NCBI GenBank assembly: GCA_036426205.1
Contig: CM071570.1
Location: forward strand, 1,468,788 to 1,532,787
Source: Ascaphus truei
Lineage: Eukaryota > Chordata > Amphibia > Anura > Ascaphidae
DNA: 64,000 nucleotides
Direction: 5' to 3'
Below are positions 1-12,330 of the stretch, piece after piece (position 1 is the first letter of the stretch; each line of letters starts with the position of its first letter). The notes under the pieces are model-generated. The model worked only from the letters and a program-made list of their open reading frames with translations. It was not told the DNA's origin and searched no databases. Both the position numbers and the translations under genes were made by a program.

Positions 1-149
1 TTCATTTTCCTTTTTACACTTACTGTTACATACAGAGATCATACAGGGGAAGTGGGCTGATACTATACATCTCATGTGCATTTACCATGACTCCTTGGAG
101 ACGCTTTGACCATAACACCCTCCTGCAGTAAGTAGGAAGTTCTCCCTTC

Positions 150-445
150 TTACCACTTAGATTGTAAGTTCTTCGGGGCAATGACTCCTTTTCCTAATTT
201 TAACTTTTATTTATACCCAATGAAGGACCCTGACAGGTTCGAAAGCTTGTAAGATATTACAGTAACTGCTTGTTGCTCCTATAAAAGGTATAATACCCCC
301 TACTGCCTCTCCCTCCATTGTTACTACTTATATGGTGAAGCTCTTCCTCGTATTATGTCTCCTGTATTACTGCTGTAAAGCGCTTTGTACATAGGTGGCG
401 CTATATAAATAAAGATATACATACATATATACATACAAGTCAGTC
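150..445 (+). repeat. L2-type LINE/SINE 3' tail
   Basis: The stretch runs from a 'TTGTAAGTTCTTCGGGGCA' segment to a GCGCTATATAAATAAA-like motif (about 370-412) and ends in an ATAC microsatellite. This is the tail layout used by L2/CR1-mobilised elements in frogs. No coding capacity is seen. The 5' boundary is approximate. Confidence 0.55.
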
Positions 446-720
446 AGAGCTGGTCACTTACCATTTTGCATTGAGCTCCTATAACTCATCTGTTTCTCTG
501 TCTCCGACACTTGCTGCTACAATGTATCCCAAGCCACTGGATACAGGAACATCACTTATACTGTAAGTGTTTGCCTATACAGAGCCCTGAGGACTCTGTG
601 CTCCGTGGGGTAACACAGATAATTACCAGGACGTGGAACTAAGGTAACATGCTTATTTTGGGCTTGTTGTGGGATTTACCTACCCACCTGGACATTTGTG
701 GAGAAAAGGGATTTAGGTGC
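446..720. other. Unannotated spacer
   Basis: No open frame, splice-like exon or terminal repeat was recognised in this stretch. Confidence 0.5.
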
Positions 721-2100
721 TGTCATGGGAGAGCAGGTTATTTACACCTTTATACCGAGATCATTCATTGAGCAAAACAAGATAATGAAATAAATTGTAG
801 TTTATTCGGCATAAATTCGATTACACACCATGACACACAAAATATAGAGAAAAAGACACACTTACTTTGGGACTGGGGTCAAAAACGAAACTTTCCTAGG
901 TGCAGGGAACTCTATATAAGAGTTTATCCTGACCGGCACATAGCGAGGAATCTCCTGGAACCCAAATCAGCATAAAGCTCCACACGTCACCGCTACATTT
1001 TCTTCTGAGAACTTGGTCCCTCCTGACCGCGAGTTACTCCAAATCTCCTGGAACTTAAATTGGCATAAAATCCCAGCCACGTCCACTACGATCATTTCTG
1101 AGAACATGGGCGCAAAAGTTGGTACTTAAACTCTGGCGGGCAGGCTTTTCAGGCTTGAAATCGAAGCCGGTTGCTCTGCTATTTGCGCAGAAGCAACTTT
1201 GAAAAGCCCGCCCGTGCTCTTACAACAGGGAACTCCTAATCATATTGGCTCACAGATTCTTATAGTATTCTGAGTTTCATTGACAAAACTTAGCAGCAAA
1301 TAAATGCGTAGGAACTTTCTCAAGCAGCCAATAAGAGCCAAGTCGGTTAGAAAAGCAAGGTCAGCGGGAAATCCGAAACATCCAATGGACATGCTAAAGC
1401 CTGCCACCTCTCTCCTTGGCTATCTCAATACCACCTGCCGGGCAGGCCCACCAGGTCTGGCAAAGCAAGTGGCAGCCAAGAGGATTGCCATTGATCTCCA
1501 GTCCTAGTACTCTGCTTTCCCTGCTAACCAAATGCCATTCACACCTCTATGCATCCTCTGGCTACTTTGAACTATGATGCCCAGCAGACTTACCGGCGCC
1601 TATGGGCTGCCTGTTTGGACATCAGTTCTGAATGTAAAACACACTGAAATACATTTTAATAAACACTGAGTCTCGGGGAACCCCTTCACCTATGTGGGAC
1701 TTTAGGTGAGGATCTGGGGATTTGAAATCTAGAAGTCTGGGAGACACTGTATGGCCCCAGTGCAACTCACCCCAGGTACCCGAAAATAGTCCGTGTAAGC
1801 GGGGGAGAATTATAGGGCCACCCTGGAGCCCACTACGGCTGGTGGTGCTAACCACTAAGAAAAGAACTACAGAGAAAGAACCTAAGCTTGTCCTGATCTC
1901 CATACCATGCAGATCCAACTCAGCTCTCCTGATCCTAATAGGTATCTGCACCACACACCAGGTAGCAGAAGCTGTGTATCTCCCAGAGAGGGGGGGCAGT
2001 GCTACATTTGAGGTGCTGCTGAGATCAGAGCAGGCTTCTACAGAGAGAACAAAGCAGCAAGTAAATGTACAGACGAAAGTATGTTTCTGACAGAATGCCC
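721..2100 (-). mobile_element. Solo/partial LTR, family A (antisense)
   Basis: The left end TGTCATGG is the reverse complement of an LTR 3' terminus. It is followed by an antisense polyadenylation region (AATAAA with the A/T-rich context seen in the other copies) and by blocks shared with copies at 42.1-46.8 and 55.2-56.5 kb, such as the inverted form of TTTTCGGGTACCTGGGGTGA near 1770. The outer 5' boundary is blurred and estimated from the length of the 55.2-kb copy. The short frames inside are fortuitous. Confidence 0.6.
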
Positions 2101-2937
2101 AAAAGGGAGAAGGGGATTAGATATAGTGTCCAGGGGACCCCGGCCTATCATTACCAGGGACCATATTCCTCGCCAGGGAGCTATAGTCTGGTCTGCCCTA
2201 GTGAAAATAACAATGCAGAACTTTGCTGTGTCCCCTACTGCCCATATCCAAGTACCCTCTGTTCTACCGTCAGGTAACCTGTGCACCACCTCTATTGACA
2301 ATTGCTTAGAGAGAGAGATGCATGGGGAGGTCCTGGCCCATGGTGTTCGTGGTTGTAACTGAATTAATCATGGAGACTGCGGGTATACCCAAGGGATTCT
2401 GCCGAGATACCCAGGTACTGATAGTTGTATAGAGAGAATCAATTGATTCTGCCAAGACCTGTCGGTGGCTGCAGCAGGGTAAAGTGCTTAAAGGGGGTCA
2501 TAGGAGGGGTGCCTGGACCTACTCAGGTTCCTGAACCTCAGTATAGAGACTCACTGCAGTGCCACTAATCATGGGTGAAAAAGGAGTCACAGGCACTCTG
2601 AATGAGAATTATCATGTGCATACTGTCAGGATCGCCGACAGGCCCCGCCTCCAGAATGTGTCACGCGTCTGTACCTCTGGCGCTCGCAGATTGCTATCTG
2701 TGCGTGCGCAGCCACGCGATGCTTCATCCACGGAGGCACGCTCCCGCCACATCACCACAGCACCCACTCTCTCTAACAACGAGCACGCCTTGCGTCACGC
2801 TCCTCGTACGCATGCTCGCCGCACGGCAATGATCACTAGCAGCATCAGCTGTGTTACACCTGCAGCCAATCCAGCACTACCCTATCGGTTGGTGGCTAAT
2901 ATGTGAGGTCATCATCTGCTGGTTCCTGATTGGTTCT
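2101..2937. other. CpG-containing repeat-like spacer, no gene
   Basis: Between about 2630 and 2830 the sequence is relatively rich in CpG and GCGTGCGC-type words, as in methylation-poor or young repeat DNA. The overlapping open frames have biased composition and no recognisable domain. I see no gene. Confidence 0.4.
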
Positions 2938-3649
2938 TGTGGCGAAATCAGAGTTAATCAGGCCATTAATAAAGGCATTATACCCGGCTGATTAACCCTA
3001 ATTCGAAGGGGTTAAATGTATGTGCACCACACAAATGTATTTGCCCTGTCCCATCCTTTTATGCCCATTTTGCAGCCTATTCCCGGTATGTAATGATAGG
3101 AGTGAATACTGTCATGATAAAAATACATAGAAACTGTACTGGTTTTTTTTAGGCACAAGATGCCGTTGTGAGCGCTGAGCCAAGCGCTGATTGAAGAAGC
3201 GTGGCTAGGTATGGGAGGTCTGCTTTGAAGAATGGATATCCATTTCTATCCATTCAACCTCGTAACCGCAAGTCAGTTGAATAAGTGACTTGCGGTTACA
3301 AACTAAAGTGGTTCTGTCAAAATGTATCCGTTACCTTGTTAGATCGCTTAGCTTGAAAGGAAGAAAGTCTAGTGGCATGGGAAGTTGGTCAATTGACGTG
3401 AGAAGTAGGTGAACTCAGGCTTCCCCTACAGTAATTTTCAATTAAGTGAACTAACTCGGGAACGCAACGAGCTAGCACACTAATTTTTGGTGTGCAGGTC
3501 CAAGTAAATAAACCAAGCACACACATATAAAAAATTACAGTTGTGACACCATCAGAACATAGTGTTTTATTAAAGTATGAAATACTGACAGTTTTTAAAA
3601 GTAAAAACAGGTACAGTTTTTCTGTAAGCCCGGGAAAAATCCATTAGTG

Positions 3650-4821
3650 CAGTTGTTTCCAAACCTTTTCGGTTCAGGGCTCCCAAAGGCAATCAGGATT
3701 TTTCCGCGGTGCCCAAAGTGAAAACAAATTGTATATACATACCTAACAGTTGCAGTGCGCAGTTGGTGCGGTTACGGTTAGTGAAAAAAATTAAACGCGA
3801 ATGTAAAAACCACAAAAACAATGTTGTTATAACTGTACAAATACTATTGAATGCCCATACTATTGAAAGCTCATACACATTGGTGTACACAGGTTTTCCA
3901 CCAACACACTGATGTAGTGGGGGGAGATAAATGGTACTATAGTAAATAACTATTTATTATTTAAACAACATTATAAGCATGCGATATGAATACCTGCATA
4001 CCTTTACATCTACATATTTATTTTGTACTGTGTGTTTTTTGCTACTTCTGTAAAATGTACTGGTGGGAGGAAAGGGGGGGGGGGACTCCCATACAAAGCC
4101 AGTTCCCAAGCAGGACAAAAAGGGGAGCTATCCACCCTCCTGGTTGAATGTGTAGCTGAAATCCTCACGTCTGGCATGGCGAGACCCTCACTGCAGGGAC
4201 TGCAAACAGGCCAGGTCAGGCCCTCTGGTAACTCCGGTCCGTTTGTGCTCCCCTTAATTAATATTCCCTTTGTGCTTCCTTTAATTAATATCCCCTTTGG
4301 GCTCCCCTTAATTAGTATTCCCCTTTGTGTTCCCCTTAATTAATATTCCCCTGTGTGCTCCCCTTAAAATTCCCCTTTTTGCTCCCCTTAATATTGCCCT
4401 TTGTGCTCCCCTTAATATTCCCTTTGTGATCCCCTTAATATTTCCTTGTTGCTCCCCTTAATTAATATCCCCTTTGTGTGAGCCGAGCACTGGGACACAG
4501 CCCACGCCCCTATGTTCACACAGGCAGACAAGTGACGGGTGGTAGCGATATGAAACACGAGCCCAAAGCGAGGGAAGCCCCGGCAATAGCTCCCTGGCAC
4601 CGCAACATCGCGATCACCTAATTCGGTCACTGCAGTGGTGCGGAGCGCCTCATAAAACGAATTAACCACCCCCCAGGTGACGGCCTGGTTCGGTTGCAGC
4701 CCTTCGCCATTTTGGTTTCCCACGGAGCATGCGCTGCATGGGGGGGAGGGATAATTGCGGCGCTCCTCTAGGCAAGCCGCGGCGCATCAGGGCGCCGCAG
4801 TGCACAGATTGGGAACCACTG
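3650..4821. mobile_element. Non-autonomous hAT element
   Basis: The ends are imperfect inverted repeats (CAGTTGTTTCCAAACC on the left, GGGAACCACTG on the right). They are flanked by a perfect 8-bp duplication, CATTAGTG (3642-3649 and 4822-4829), which is diagnostic of hAT transposition. There is no transposase. It carries an internal 30-bp minisatellite and sits inside an older LTR, so it inserted later. Confidence 0.85.
4248..4475 (+). repeat. Minisatellite, about 30-bp unit
   Basis: Roughly eight degenerate copies of a unit like 'GTGCTCCCCTTAATTAATAT', some lacking the ATTAATA part. It lies wholly within the hAT element. Confidence 0.8.
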
Positions 4822-5663
4822 CATTAGTGTGTAAATATGCTAGGGGTGAATGAGCTGAGGGTATTTTCCTTCCTGCACTTCAAAGAGCCCCTGCTAAGTG
4901 GGAGCCTCTTAGTCTTCTGAAGTGCGGAGTTGAAAAGCCTCAGAGATCCAAAGTGTGAAAATGGACGGGATGTTGCTGAGTGCCAGATCCCGGTACTCAG
5001 CATGAGCCATTCACACTTTGGGCCAAAACTCCAGACTAAGGGTCACCAGTTACGGGGTGTATACCAGGTATGATAAACCGCAAGGGTGTCAAGCTGACAC
5101 ATGCGCTTTGCAAACCGAAAAGCCTTTTTTTGCCCGTTTTGCAAACTCCAGGCAAATCAGGGATTGGTGGGTTAAATGTTCCCACGGAGGGGATTGGATG
5201 TGCATGCTAGGAATAGTACTGTGATCCCTATAAACATGCCCGCAGAGCCCTCACCTGGGTGATTCATGATGTGACCAAGCTATACGCAAGATTTCGTTCA
5301 AGTACAGCGGTAGCGGTCCCAGGACGCAACGGGTTAACAACATCGTAACTAATGATTTACCACTAATTCATGAATTCGTTAGCCCTGGTGACTCCCGAAC
5401 GAATTCTAATGAACCAGAATGAAATTCCTTCATTTGGCCAAAATATTAAGTCGGCAACTTGCGTCCTAGCCAAAAGAACTATAAACCAGAGACTTTGTTT
5501 TTTCCGCTTTTGCTCAAAGAACAATTTATTTTGTTTCCCCATTACAGTACGTGCTATATTGTCACACTGCACTCACAACAAACAGGACTATACCGCGGGG
5601 CTGAGGTGGGGATGTATATAACCGCCGCCCTACAACCACGAATGCTTAGTCGGAGTTGTGGAG

Positions 5664-5886
5664 CACAACCCCCGGCACTGGCTCAACCATTGGCACAACC
5701 CCCGGCACTGGCTCAACCATTGGCACAACCCACGGCACTGGCTCAACCATTGGACCAACCCCCGGCACTGGCTAAACCATTGGCACAACCTCCGGCACTG
5801 GCTCAACCATTGGCACAACCCCCAGCACTGGCTCAACCATTGGCACAACCCCCAGCACTGGCTCAACCATTGGCACTGGCCCAGCA
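5664..5886 (+). repeat. 30-bp minisatellite
   Basis: About seven near-identical 30-bp copies (CCGGCACTGGCTCAACCATT then GGCACAACC). The unit length is a multiple of three, so every frame stays open and makes repeat peptides on both strands. I treat those as artefacts, not genes. Confidence 0.95.
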
Positions 5887-6162
5887 TTAAACGTCAAGAA
5901 CAAGGCAACGATCAACTAACCGTGCACCTGATCCAACAGCAAGGCCTCCCACACGTTCATCACAAAGATTATCCAAAAAAAAGTAGTCAATTTCTTATAA
6001 TTCTTCTTCTTATTCAATTAGTTCCGTTCATTAATGTTCACCAAACATACTGAACAATGTGCAATAATCAAGTGTGTATGAGAACATATTTCAGGTGCAT
6101 ACATGTGAACTAAACAGCATAGGATTTCTAATGTGTGAATAATCTATCTGATGCTTACATAT

Positions 6163-6730
6163 TGTTAGGACCAGTAGGTCAGGCCAGAATCTACACTTGT
6201 GTTAAGCTTCCATTTTGTCTGATCATAACTAGTTAAGATTCTGTAGTCAGCCTTTTGCTGAAATATAATTCCTAAATGCACTCAGTTTCTGCCAAATTGC
6301 ATTTCCTTTCTTGCTGCACAGGATATTGCTAAGATACTTTTTGTATGGACAGTCTCTTGCTGTTTTAGTTAGAATACAATAAACTGGTTCTGTGCAAGAA
6401 GCAAAATAGTGTAATATAGTTGCTAAAGACTCAAGGTCTCTTTTGATAACAGACAATGAATAAGCTATGTATTCAGACATTGCTTGTATTTGGGAGAGAC
6501 ATGTCCCCAAATCATGCCACTAATATGTCCTGCCCCTAAATCACGCCTCTAATCAAAGCTACGCCCAAGACACACCCAGGATACGCCTATGTTACGCTTC
6601 TAACTAATATCTTATTTTTTCTGTATAAAAGTCATTACCCTATGAGTAATAAATTGAGACAAAGCTTGCGCTATGTTTCATTTCTTTCGTATTCCCAGGC
6701 CTGTAAGTTCACCAAAGATCGAAGATAACA
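6163..6730 (+). mobile_element. Probable LTR with TATA box and poly(A) signal
   Basis: It starts TGTTAGGACC and ends GATAACA. It has a TATA-like CTGTATAAAAG near 6622 and an AATAAA about 25 bp later (near 6650), the U3-R-U5 spacing of an LTR. No matching target duplication or clear primer-binding site was found, so the exact ends are uncertain. Confidence 0.4.
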
Positions 6731-7795
6731 GTGGCAGGGCATGAAAGCTTCTCCGGGGGAGTATGCTGCAATATGGTGCAGAATGTGTATCCAGTCACAA
6801 GGCCTTCAGCTTTCTTGGCAGAGGAAAGGTTCCTCTCAGTTCTGAAGCCTAGACGAGGAATAACGGTTTTCCTTCACATATTAACTGCGCAAAATAATAA
6901 TAGTTGAACATTTTCACATTTTCTTTCCAAACAATATTCTATCCAATTTGTGCGTTTCTTAGTTTTGCTACTGAATCATTTTGAATACGCAAGCATAAAT
7001 TTTCAAATATACAGACCATCTGTATGTGGGAGAATAATAAATGGACACTTCTTCCTTTGTATAATGACCGTGTACAGTGTTGTGCACATGACCAAGGAGG
7101 CGCGAGCTTCCCCCCCCCCTCTCATAAAAACCCTCTACATAAAGACATACAAATAACAAGAGGACACATATATGGAGGTAAAAGGCCGCGGCTTATTTAT
7201 TAACACAAATGGGGATAGCGTACCACCTGTCCGCGCCAGAATGCTCAGGGCTGGGCAACGCAAAAGGGGCACCCGGAAGTACGTCCCGGTGACCTGCCCT
7301 CTTGCTTCAAACCCCCCGATAACCAGCACCGAGCCACTTCTGGGGAACAAGCACCTACCCCCCCCCCCAACTGCCGGCGCGACAAAGCAATTGGTCCACT
7401 GACCCCTCCATCGTTATCTTTTCTTCATTGTCTCGAATATATACTCTTATTTATCTGCAAAATAAAGAAATGTTAACACGGAAACAATTTTTTTTTTTTT
7501 TTTTTTAAACTCAAGTCAACAGGGATGGGTGGGTGGTAAACCGTTGAACGCCAAGGAACAAGTGACAGTTGCTTGTTCCTTGGCTCTATTTGAAAAATAA
7601 CCACCCCAACTGCCTTCCCTGATCGGGCACGCGACCAACAGCCAAGCTGGGGGGGGGGGCCTATCGCACCCCCCGGTCAATAGCTGTAGCCACCCATGCG
7701 GGCTAGGCCAGCTCTATAATGAAAGTTTGGATACTTTGTAAGAAGATGAATTTAAGGGATCGTTTTAGTTACTGTACTCCATTCCCTGAAAAAAC
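6731..7795. other. Upstream region of forkhead gene 1
   Basis: No coding feature was recognised. There are homopolymer runs (C near 7110 and 7360, T near 7488-7505, G near 7650). No convincing TATA box lies close to the start codon at 7796. The promoter of the forkhead gene, if active, should be here. Confidence 0.4.
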
Positions 7796-8443
7796 ATGCC
7801 GTTTGAGATGTGTTCTAAGGAAAAGCCTCTGTTTTCTTACGCCAATCTAATCTATAACGCCATTGAAAATCGAATCCAGAAAAAAGCTACTGCCTCACAG
7901 ATCTATCAATATATTACGAATAACTACCCTTATTATCAAAATCATCCAAAACCTAAGGTATGGAAAAATTCTATCCGCCGCACTTTATCAACCAATGCTT
8001 CTTTTATTCGAAACCCACCGTCTCTCGGAAACAGGGGTGTCTGTTGGTCAGTTTATGAATCCGGTATGCGTATGTCTGCGAATGGAAATGTCAGAAGACA
8101 GACAATTGTCAGACACAACTACCATGATATAGGTGCCCGCAGCGGTGCCTTAAATGTTCAGCAGAATTTCTATTATTTTCAACTGGAGTTGGCCAACCAA
8201 TACCAGAATCATAACGGAGCAAGTGATTACGATAACATGCATAATACCGACTTTGCTCGACCAGATGAAATGGCACAAAGTTACTGTCTGTATCCGCCTC
8301 AGTACATTCCACAAGATTCAAACTGTTATGGAGTAAGCTACAACCCTACCCAGCTGAACCCACAGAACAACGAATTGATTGACTACAGCGACTACCTCGC
8401 AAACACCCCTTCCATGCCTGCACCGAATATGAATGCAATATAA
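7796..8443 (+). CDS. Divergent forkhead (Fox) domain protein 1
   Basis: Intact 215-residue single-exon protein. Residues about 10-87 form a winged-helix forkhead domain: helix 1 KPLFSYANLIYNAIE, helix 2 ATASQIYQYITNNYPYY, recognition helix VWKNSIRRTLSTNASF, then a wing ending RGVCWSVY. Forkhead proteins bind DNA with helix 3, normally WQNSIRHNLSLN. Here Asn58, Ser59 and Arg61 are kept, but the conserved His is Arg and the next Asn is Thr. Helix 2 looks most like FoxI (SQIYQY), but this is too weak for a subfamily name. The rest is a Tyr/Asn/Gln-rich tail, possibly an activation region. The start fits: A at -3 and the domain begins nine residues in. An AATAAA lies near 9224. A diverged relative lies at 21949-22566. 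Likely nuclear regulator; targets unknown. Confidence 0.85.
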   Translation: MPFEMCSKEKPLFSYANLIYNAIENRIQKKATASQIYQYITNNYPYYQNHPKPKVWKNSIRRTLSTNASFIRNPPSLGNRGVCWSVYESGMRMSANGNVRRQTIVRHNYHDIGARSGALNVQQNFYYFQLELANQYQNHNGASDYDNMHNTDFARPDEMAQSYCLYPPQYIPQDSNCYGVSYNPTQLNPQNNELIDYSDYLANTPSMPAPNMNAI

Positions 8444-9464
8444 TGCAGGTAACTATAGCGGAAATAGTTTATACACTGTGTGAATCTCTTATTCCCGACT
8501 GACAGGCATACTGTATGCATTCGATTCATGACGCATGCGCGTACCATACGAGAAAAATGTTTTTCTTTTTCTAAATTAACGTGTTTCTTTTACCTTTTCG
8601 CCTTCTTCTGATAATATAACAGAGATCGCGCTGTGAAGATCACATTATGCCGGAACACAGTTCTGAAAGAAGGTAAGATCCAGTTAACGATATACACTGG
8701 CGACACACTTTATTTGAGCTCGGCTAGTCCCACGAATTCGGGTATACCCGGGTGTATTGAGGTTTGTGACTGTTTTCTGCCCGGGTGCATTGCGTTATTT
8801 CCAGGCAGGGATTGAAGCATTTTATTCCCGCTGGCTGCAATACTGCACAGTATATATATATATACTGCATTACAATTCATGAATTTATGCCATCTGGTAG
8901 ACACGCGAAGCATTGCAGCCTATTAAATCCTAATCATTATCATTTAACAGATCAGCCGCCCGTCAGCCAGGCATGAACCCAGGCTGGGAAGGCAAACGCA
9001 ACGGGGCTTGTCAGAGGTGAGGAGCGGCGCATTCCAGGTATCTGCCAGGTACATACTGGGTATTTGCTCGAATAAAGTGTGTCGGTGCAGTACGTGCCAA
9101 TATTTTGAAACATGCTGTGCAATTGCGGACAAAATCAGAGATATTCGTGCGCAGCCCTTAAATGTCAGTCCACTACATGTACCCCCCTCGGTAAAAAGAA
9201 AAGAATCCATTTTCAACATTAAATAAATATGTTATATCTGCAGAACTTCAGTACATATATTTCTAATTTGTGTACTTTGCATATGGCTACATAATAATGT
9301 TATGTGTCTGGTGATTCTGGGTTAATCACTTATAGAAATGCCAGGAAATGCAGCAGTTTAAATGAAATTCGGTCACATTATGCTGATTAGTTAATGTTGT
9401 TTAGCATTCAGTATATAACATGTTTGTAGTGATAGCATGTGGACAAACGAAACCTTCGGTAGTA
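8444..9464. other. 3' flank of forkhead gene 1
   Basis: No domain-bearing frame was found. An AATAAA within 'CATTAAATAAATATG' (about 9219-9232) is a possible polyadenylation signal for the forkhead gene. The rest is unassigned. Confidence 0.35.
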
Positions 9465-9823
9465 CAGGCAATCCTCGGTTATCCGACACTATGCGTTACT
9501 CAAAATGGTGTTGGATAGCGAAACATGTTTTCTCATAGGAACACTGTTTAAATGAAACGTTATGTTCCTGAAGGCATTTTTAATGCTAAAATACACCAAA
9601 TATTTTACTCAGCCAATAAGATATGCATCCCACACAAATTATATAGTGTATATACTGTCTTATATATATATATATATATATATATCAATCATGTAATGTA
9701 ATAATATCTATTAGATAGTATAATATTATATGATATATATATATATTATATACACATAAACAACTTTGCAAAGCGTCGTAAGAGCATTGGATAAGCCATT
9801 CGTTGTAAAACTAGGACTGCCTG
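9465..9823. mobile_element. Tigger/pogo-like MITE
   Basis: The ends are CAGGCAATCCTCGGTTATCC and the inverted CTAGGACTGCCTG, flanked by TA (9463-9464 and 9824-9825). Tigger-family termini begin CAGGCA and duplicate TA. No coding capacity; the middle is a (TA)n-rich stretch. Confidence 0.7.
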
Positions 9824-11088
9824 TACAAGCATTTGTATAATTTTCCGTGGTTGATTCTGAATATATATTATATATTGTTTTTTTTACATAAATACATTGC
9901 TTTGATGCCGTAAGCAGTTATTTAGAAGATGTAGCGTAATATTTTAGAACGGCATGCTTCACGTGTAGAACACAGTTACAGAAGAAAAACCGTTTGTTTA
10001 TTTAACCGATAACTTTCTGTAATTAATATTATATCTACTTCTTTAACAGATGTTGACATCTCTGTTCCAGACAGAAGATAATGTGAATGCATGTATCAAA
10101 ACACAGACCAACTGAGAGCTTTTCCATCCTGTCCACATGCCAAATACATCACATGGGCACTCATGCTAGGATACACATGAAAGTGAACATGCAAACTTTT
10201 ATATATCCTAGCTAATCTTAGATTATATCATTTGCTTAGCAGAATGAATATAGATTTTAGGGTATTTTCGAATACGTTGAAATGTGTGTAAACATTACAA
10301 TAAACGTTGAAATTACATCTTGTCTTAGTGCTCCATTATTGTCAATGTCATGCTGATGACACTGAAATCACTCAAATAATACAATTAATGTTTTCCTATG
10401 TCGTCTGAAGAAAGACACATTTAGTTATGGTGAAACTAATGTATTGGTCAAAGTTCTACATGAGTAATTGTACGAAGCATTTACATGAAAGATTAATATA
10501 GAAATGGGTGGTTTAATCTTACAAATATTACTTATGGTAGGGACACATGCCAGGTTACTGATAGAAGATATCAACATGTCATCTGCTCATACTCCTGCAG
10601 ACTGTCCAATTATGTATGTAGTAATAGTTACATAAGTGGCAGTAATAATATTAAGTAAGGAATGTGAACCATAACAATTGTCTATGTATTTAAGAACACA
10701 ATTAATTGTTTAGAAGTTTATAATGATGTTGAAAGTATAAAAAAATTATTTATAATCATTTAGAGTAGTTAAGTTGTAAGATAACACTATGCATAGTAAT
10801 CAATACAGCACTATCTCTTCACTTAATGCCCAACATTCTGCATTTAAGGGTGCACACATTATACGGGGGGGGGAGGGGGGAAACATGATTTATACAAGAA
10901 CAAATGTGTTAAACATTGACATACTGTTGGCAGACGAACTTCTGATCATTCACTACAAAATGTGCAGTTCTTTGGAGAGAGCAGGATACTAAGATTAGAT
11001 ACACACAATGCAATGTAACACACATCACGAGATGATTAGAGATTCGATTATATGTCAAAGAAAAACTTACATGTGAAAAAATTCTCTA
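9824..11088. other. AT-rich spacer
   Basis: A long AT-rich stretch with no recognisable exon or terminal repeat. A G-rich run at about 10864-10880 is the only compositional break. Confidence 0.5.
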
Positions 11089-12330
11089 TTAACGTCCGGC
11101 GAGTCTCCACCCCACTGGCTGTATGGTCCCTAACTCCTGCAGGAGGCACGAGAGGATCCTCCTCTTTTCCTCCCAAATGTTGCCTTGAAGATTGTGACGT
11201 AAAGCAATGTTGTGCAGAATGCAACAACAAATCACTATGTTGCCAACCTTCGCTGGTGAATACTGGAGTGCACCACCAGATCTCTCAAGACACCTAAAAT
11301 GACTTTTCAACACTCCAAATGTCCTCTCGATCACTGAGCGTGTGAATATGTGTGCGGCATTATATCGTTCCTCTGCAGGGGTTTGAGTATTACCCAGTGG
11401 GGTCAGAAGCCAAGGCTGGCTTCCATATCCTGAGTCGCCTATAAGACAGTCAAATCACATGAATGTTAATATATGTAACAATATTCAAAACATTGGCTAT
11501 TGCTATTTCCTGGTACATGAGAGTGAATAATATACAACCCATGCCCTAACACTGAAATCCTCCTTATCTAAGATGACGCTGCATGACATGGATTAGATAT
11601 ACAACTTCACAAATGTAAAGTATTTGTGTTTACTTACAATATTAGCAACACATAATGAAACATTAAACTCTACATTAAATGTACTTGTAAGTGCAGTTTC
11701 TGTAACATTGACTTGCCCAATAGCCAACCGTCCTCAAATTCCGTCGCTTCCAATTTACGGAAGATTAATGAGTTCTTCAGAATATGGGAATCGTGGCAGG
11801 CACCTGGGAATTGGGCTAACACACTCAGAATTTTCATGTAAGCATCACATACGACCTGCACATTGAGCGAGTGGTAATGTTTCCTGTTCCGGAAATCCCT
11901 CTCTTCTTCCTGTAGCGGGGTCAGTGCAACATGTGTGCAATCTATAGCACCCATCACATTGGGTAGCCCAGCTACATTATAAAATGCAGTTTTCAGTGCC
12001 TGCCACTCTATCTGCTCGCTTGTAAAATGTATATAAATTACTAGCGCGTAGAGTCAGTGCACATAGAAACTGGCTAAAGGCCCGCCAGAATGCCGACTGC
12101 GAGACCCCCCCTACTATCCCCACAGTTGTCTGAAATGACCCAGAAGCAAGAAAATGTAATGAGCTCAGCATTTTAACAAGGCCCAGCACTGCATGACTCC
12201 GTCTGTTGTTGGCTCTAATTCTTCTCTTAACACTTCATTCAGTTCCAAGATAGCCACTGAGCTCAAATCAGTAGCGGCTGATAATCTTGGCCTCACTCAA
12301 GTCCTCTAGGGAGCTTCTTTGTCCTAAAAT
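11089..12330 (-). pseudogene. PIF/Harbinger transposase (HARBI1-like), degraded
   Basis: DDE transposase of the Harbinger family, which cuts and pastes elements with 3-bp target duplications. Visible pieces in order: N-terminal LREELEP (about 12240), MLSSLHFLASGSFQTTVG (about 12150), GAIDCTHVAL holding the first Asp (about 11940), PGACHDSHIL with the second Asp (about 11815), and IERTFGVLKSHFRCL with the Glu (about 11325). The two catalytic exons join from a GC donor (exon end 11717, GGCAAGT) to an AG acceptor (exon start 11438) in matching phase, giving a WLLG-DSGYG junction. At least two frameshifts, near 12045 and 12195, break the reading frame, so it is dead. The family's Myb-like partner was not found next to it. 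Confidence 0.85.

Larger units (their letters stand above)
2938..5570 (+). mobile_element. LTR family B copy, split by a hAT element
   Basis: It begins TGTGGCGA, then 'CAGGCCATTAATAAAGGCATT', matching the starts of the LTRs at 25588, 55208 and 56969. The body aligns by eye along its length with 56969-58596 (shared GAGCTGAGGG, TTAACAACATCGTAAC and AACAATTTATTTTGTTTCCCCA blocks). The 3' end after about 5560 no longer matches and the TGACA terminus is lost. The hAT insertion at 3650-4821 accounts for the extra length. Confidence 0.65.

Noticed and set aside
5459..6053. Open frames with repeated AQPLAQPPAL or HWLNHWHNP peptides
   Set aside because: A 30-bp minisatellite keeps every frame open; both strands give repeat peptides.
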